Assembly (NCBI RefSeq): GCF_030012605.2
Contig: NZ_CP114055.2
DNA from: Bergeyella_A cardium
GTDB lineage: Bacteria; Bacteroidota; Bacteroidia; Flavobacteriales; Weeksellaceae
Strand: one strand, 5' to 3'
Length of the DNA: 64,000 nucleotides
Shown: piece by piece, positions 61,475-64,000 of the stretch
Layout of the letters: each line of letters begins with the position of its first letter
How positions within the stretch are numbered: the first letter of the stretch is position 1
Made by a program: the position numbers and the translations under genes
The notes under the pieces: generated by a model
The model's database searches: none
What the model saw: only the letters and a program-made list of their open reading frames with translations
Told to the model about the DNA's origin: nothing

Positions 61475-62161
61475 ATGAGCACGACACAAACACAAGAGCA
61501 ATGGAACTGGTGGAAGAATCTCCCAACGATATGGAAGAAGATATTCACGGCTCATATCTACTTTCCAAATGAGGTGAAGAAAGGGTTTAATGATAGTTTC
61601 ATCATAGAAAATGCGTCTGAGAGCTTTCAGTCCGAAGAAGATTTACAGGAAGTCTTTCAATTGGTTCGCCTTAAATATTATTGTGAGTTTCCAGAAAATA
61701 GAATATCAGAAATCCCCGATTTTAAGTATCATAAAAGCCTTGTGTGGATAGATTTATTGGGAAATACTATAGAAAATATAGACTACCTTTCACCTGTAAC
61801 AGGGATGTGGGAGCTCAACCTTTCAGAGAATAAAATACGAGATATAAAAGCGCTTTCGCAGATGAAGGAGCTTAGTGAAGTAGAGCTTGCTTCTAACCAG
61901 ATAGAAAGCCTTGAAGCTCTTTCAGAACTTTCAGAAATCACAAATTTGGATCTCAATTCTAATCATATTAAGGATATTTCTCCTCTGTCGGGTCTTAAAA
62001 ATCTTCTTTGGCTCAACCTGAGTGATAACCCGATAGAAGATATTTCTCCACTTGCAGAATTGCCTCAGTTATTGTCATTAAGCATTAATGGAGTTGAAAT
62101 TTCTACAGCAGAATTAGCTTGGCTTAAACAAAAACTCCCTTCTACAGCTATTTATCATTAG
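61475..62161 (+). CDS. Leucine-rich repeat protein, 228 aa
   Basis: Soluble protein with no signal peptide. The N-terminal 85 residues are Trp-rich (WNWWKNLPTIWKKI); then at least five LRR units of about 22 residues with the internalin-like pattern LxxLxLxxNxIxDIxPLxxL (for example NLDLNSNHIKDISPLSGLKN). It probably binds a protein inside the cell. It starts 53 nt after susD, beyond its terminator. Confidence 0.88.
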   Translation: MSTTQTQEQWNWWKNLPTIWKKIFTAHIYFPNEVKKGFNDSFIIENASESFQSEEDLQEVFQLVRLKYYCEFPENRISEIPDFKYHKSLVWIDLLGNTIENIDYLSPVTGMWELNLSENKIRDIKALSQMKELSEVELASNQIESLEALSELSEITNLDLNSNHIKDISPLSGLKNLLWLNLSDNPIEDISPLAELPQLLSLSINGVEISTAELAWLKQKLPSTAIYH

Positions 62162-62210
62162 GGAGTAGGAATACTAATCATCCAATATTGAACTAATAAA
62201 AAATTATATT

Positions 62211-62816
62211 ATGATTTTAAAAAACCTAAATTATCCGCTTAATTTTAAATTTAAGCTTACGACCCTTGCGAGTGACTTTAACATTACCGATAAAGACGGT
62301 AATTATGTAGCTTATGTGAGACAGAAAATGTTTAAACTGAAAGAAGATGTTGTTATTTTCAGTGATCAGAAAAAGACCACGGAGCTTTTTAGAATAAAGG
62401 CTGACCGATGGATGGATTTCAATGCCTGCTATGATATTATGGGACTGCCAGATAATAAAAAATATGGAAGGCTCGTGAGAAAAGGTGTGAAATCTCTCTG
62501 GAAAGCTACTTACCAAATAGTAGATGAGAATGACCAGGAAAAATTCATAATAACAGAGGATAACGGTTGGGTGAAGGTCTGGGATAGTATTGTAGGAGAG
62601 ATTCCGATTATTGGAATGTTCACAGGATATTTTCTAAACCCTTCGTATACGGCTCGAGACCTCTCTGGGAAAGAAGTATTCAGGCTTAAGAAAATGCCAT
62701 CCTTTATTGGAAGACGATTCCAGCTCGATAGATTAGTAGATATTTCCGATGAAGATGAAAGCCTTATCGTGCTATCTTTTCTAATGATGGTGCTTCTTGA
62801 AAAATCAAGAGGGTAA
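62211..62816 (+). CDS. LURP-one-like (tubby C-terminal type) protein
   Basis: 201-aa protein with the pattern of LURP-one-related/tubby-like beta-barrels: YPLNFKFKLTTLASDFNITDKDGNYVAYVRQKMFKLKEDVVIFSDQ, repeated strand motifs and a C-terminal hydrophobic helix (ESLIVLSFLMMVLLEK). Function in bacteria is unknown; tubby-like folds can bind phosphoinositides and scramblases share the fold. It follows the LRR gene by 49 nt and may be cotranscribed. Confidence 0.75.
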   Translation: MILKNLNYPLNFKFKLTTLASDFNITDKDGNYVAYVRQKMFKLKEDVVIFSDQKKTTELFRIKADRWMDFNACYDIMGLPDNKKYGRLVRKGVKSLWKATYQIVDENDQEKFIITEDNGWVKVWDSIVGEIPIIGMFTGYFLNPSYTARDLSGKEVFRLKKMPSFIGRRFQLDRLVDISDEDESLIVLSFLMMVLLEKSRG

Positions 62817-62842
62817 TCATTACTATCATTCTTTGAAAGAGA

Positions 62843-62879
62843 AAAACAGAGACCTGATACTAAGGTCTCTGTTTTTTTT
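62843..62879. terminator. Terminator after the LURP-one-like gene
   Basis: Stem AAAACAGAGACCT / AGGTCTCTGTTTT, loop GATACTA, then an eight-base T tract; between converging genes. Confidence 0.9.
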
Positions 62880-62935
62880 ATATTTGAGTATGGGGGTGTT
62901 AAATATATTTAACAGGGCATTTTATCTTTAAAAAA

Positions 62936-63967
62936 TTATTGCAGAATTTTCTCCCAGATTTTGAGAATATCAGCTTCTTCATTTTTTAGGCTGTAAGTTT
63001 CGAGGATAAAGTCAGATGCCATTTTACCCTTTTCTAGGATAGATTGAGGGTCGCTTTCGTACTTATGCATTAGCCTTTCTATATTTTTTGTAAAGCTGAT
63101 AATATCTCCTTCGGCTATTGGGTAGCTGAATTCCGCTTTTAAATATTCCTTACCTCCCTGCCCTTGATAACCGATAACAAAGCATCCGCACGCCATAGCT
63201 TCGGCAGGTGGTAGCCCGAAGCCTTCTCTATGGTTGAAGCTCAAAAATATCAGACTTTGTTTCATTATTTCTGCTACTTCTTTTTCAGACTTATTGTCTA
63301 TGCTCACCAGCTTCCAGCCTTTGGATGCTGCTCTTTGCCTTAAAATATTGATGACTTGAGTTACATCTTCGCTAAGTTTCCTCGGCATAAAGCAGATTTG
63401 CTTTTCCTTTTTATCAGAATAGTTGAATATATGATGATTAATCCCCAGTCTAATCCTATGGATTTCGGATTTTGGAAAGGCGTATTCTAAGTAGTTTTTG
63501 GAGTCTTCAGATACTGTGATAATTGTCTGAATGCTCTCCTGAGCACAGGTATTATTCCTGTTTATAGATGATGTATTGAAAGTATAATAGCAGTTTTGAT
63601 TAAAGATAATTTTCCTTACTTCTGGCTCTACAGAGTAAATAGCATTTCCATAGATTTCTGGGAAGACCAATATATCATTCTTACCTATTGTTTCACTCTG
63701 TCTTTTGAGCAGAGATAGTTTTATTTTTTTTGAAAAACTAAGTTTTTTTCCACTTAAAAAGTATTTTAGTAGTTTGAATAAAAATGGACTACTCTTTATA
63801 ACTGCACTTGATTGAAACCACTTTTCTTTTGTTTTCTTTTTATGAAGAACAAATGCTTGGTAGCCGTTCTTTTGCAGTATTTCTACCTGTCTATAAATTT
63901 GCTTTATACCGCCACTTGCAAACTTATTTTTGGGGCATACAAAGTATATCTTAGTGCTTTTCATCAT
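62936..63967 (-). CDS. Glycosyltransferase, group 1 (GT4-like)
   Basis: 343-aa GT-B enzyme. The N-terminal half starts IYFVCPKNKFASGGIKQIYR; the C-terminal nucleotide-sugar domain has SFNHREGFGLPPAEAMACG with the ExxxxxxxE motif and GGKEYL. Acceptor and sugar are not known. It overlaps the 3' end of another gene at the window edge, suggesting a polysaccharide gene cluster that continues to the right. Confidence 0.88.
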   Translation of the reverse strand: MMKSTKIYFVCPKNKFASGGIKQIYRQVEILQKNGYQAFVLHKKKTKEKWFQSSAVIKSSPFLFKLLKYFLSGKKLSFSKKIKLSLLKRQSETIGKNDILVFPEIYGNAIYSVEPEVRKIIFNQNCYYTFNTSSINRNNTCAQESIQTIITVSEDSKNYLEYAFPKSEIHRIRLGINHHIFNYSDKKEKQICFMPRKLSEDVTQVINILRQRAASKGWKLVSIDNKSEKEVAEIMKQSLIFLSFNHREGFGLPPAEAMACGCFVIGYQGQGGKEYLKAEFSYPIAEGDIISFTKNIERLMHKYESDPQSILEKGKMASDFILETYSLKNEEADILKIWEKILQ

Positions 63968-64000
63968 TGGATAAAATATTTTTAATCCAGTTTTTAATAT
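63951..64000 (-). CDS. 3' end of a gene cut by the window edge
   Basis: Only the last 15 codons are visible (reading IKNWIKNILSNDEKH, stop TAA at 63953-63951). It overlaps the glycosyltransferase start by 17 nt, as in tightly packed polysaccharide operons. Family not recognisable from so few residues. Confidence 0.4.
   Translation of the reverse strand, partial: IKNWIKNILSNDEKH

Overview
The window is a chromosomal piece of a Bacteroidota flavobacterium, most likely of the Weeksellaceae (Chryseobacterium/Bergeyella/Riemerella-like); the genus cannot be fixed from the sequence. Supporting signs are a type IX secretion and gliding block (porV, porU, gldJ), a SusC/SusD pair, a short RpoD without region 1.1, TAnnTTTG -7 boxes with TTTG -33 boxes in front of many genes, few Shine-Dalgarno sites, and flavobacterial families such as DUF4294.

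Layout: 1-410 is a 41-bp minisatellite, followed by rnpB. 1.0-7.3 kb carries a 2-oxoacid dehydrogenase E2, a Gfo/Idh oxidoreductase, dnaG, and a dnaX that is split at an A10 run. 7.5-17.9 kb carries mgtE, an MscS channel, an OMP, asparaginase, an UPF0173 hydrolase, menB, crcB, a VirK/YbjX-like gene, an OM beta-barrel protein and tRNA-Arg(TCG). 17.9-22.6 kb is an AT-rich accessory island directly after the tRNA. It holds an array of orphan Rhs-type toxin C-terminal modules alternating with small lipoprotein genes, a 51-aa low-complexity protein with its own promoter, a decayed AbiEi-like (DUF6088) antitoxin and a small SpoT-like HD protein. 22.8-35.5 kb returns to core genes: pnp, plsC-like, porV-porU, gldJ, rpoD and a DEAD-box helicase. 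35.7-39.4 kb is a His-rich, probably metal-acquisition block (small secreted protein, TonB receptor, His-rich lipoprotein). 39.5-56.7 kb carries uvrD, lptF-lolA-ftsK, a Pit phosphate transporter with its DUF47 partner, a phosphoethanolamine transferase, a NUDIX hydrolase, arginine decarboxylase, an M42 peptidase, DUF4294 and tyrS. 57.1-64 kb carries a broken susC with susD, an LRR protein, a LURP-one-like protein and a glycosyltransferase whose upstream neighbour is cut by the window edge.

The most interesting part is the 18.1-21.1 kb array. Two related zincin modules (HEFGH plus a downstream NExxA(D/E) motif) are each followed at once by a small lipoprotein gene, one through an ATGA overlap. 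The two lipoproteins share a C-terminal pattern, so they look like a diverged immunity family. Each toxin module, and a third unrelated one, carries a different in-frame nonsense codon, as expected of silent cassettes used as recombination donors. Other notable points are the dnaX slippage site, the loss of zinc-ligand cysteines in both DnaG and DnaX, near-leaderless genes, a C-terminal deletion in susC, and several families of short intergenic repeats, one of which abuts the stop codons of four genes.
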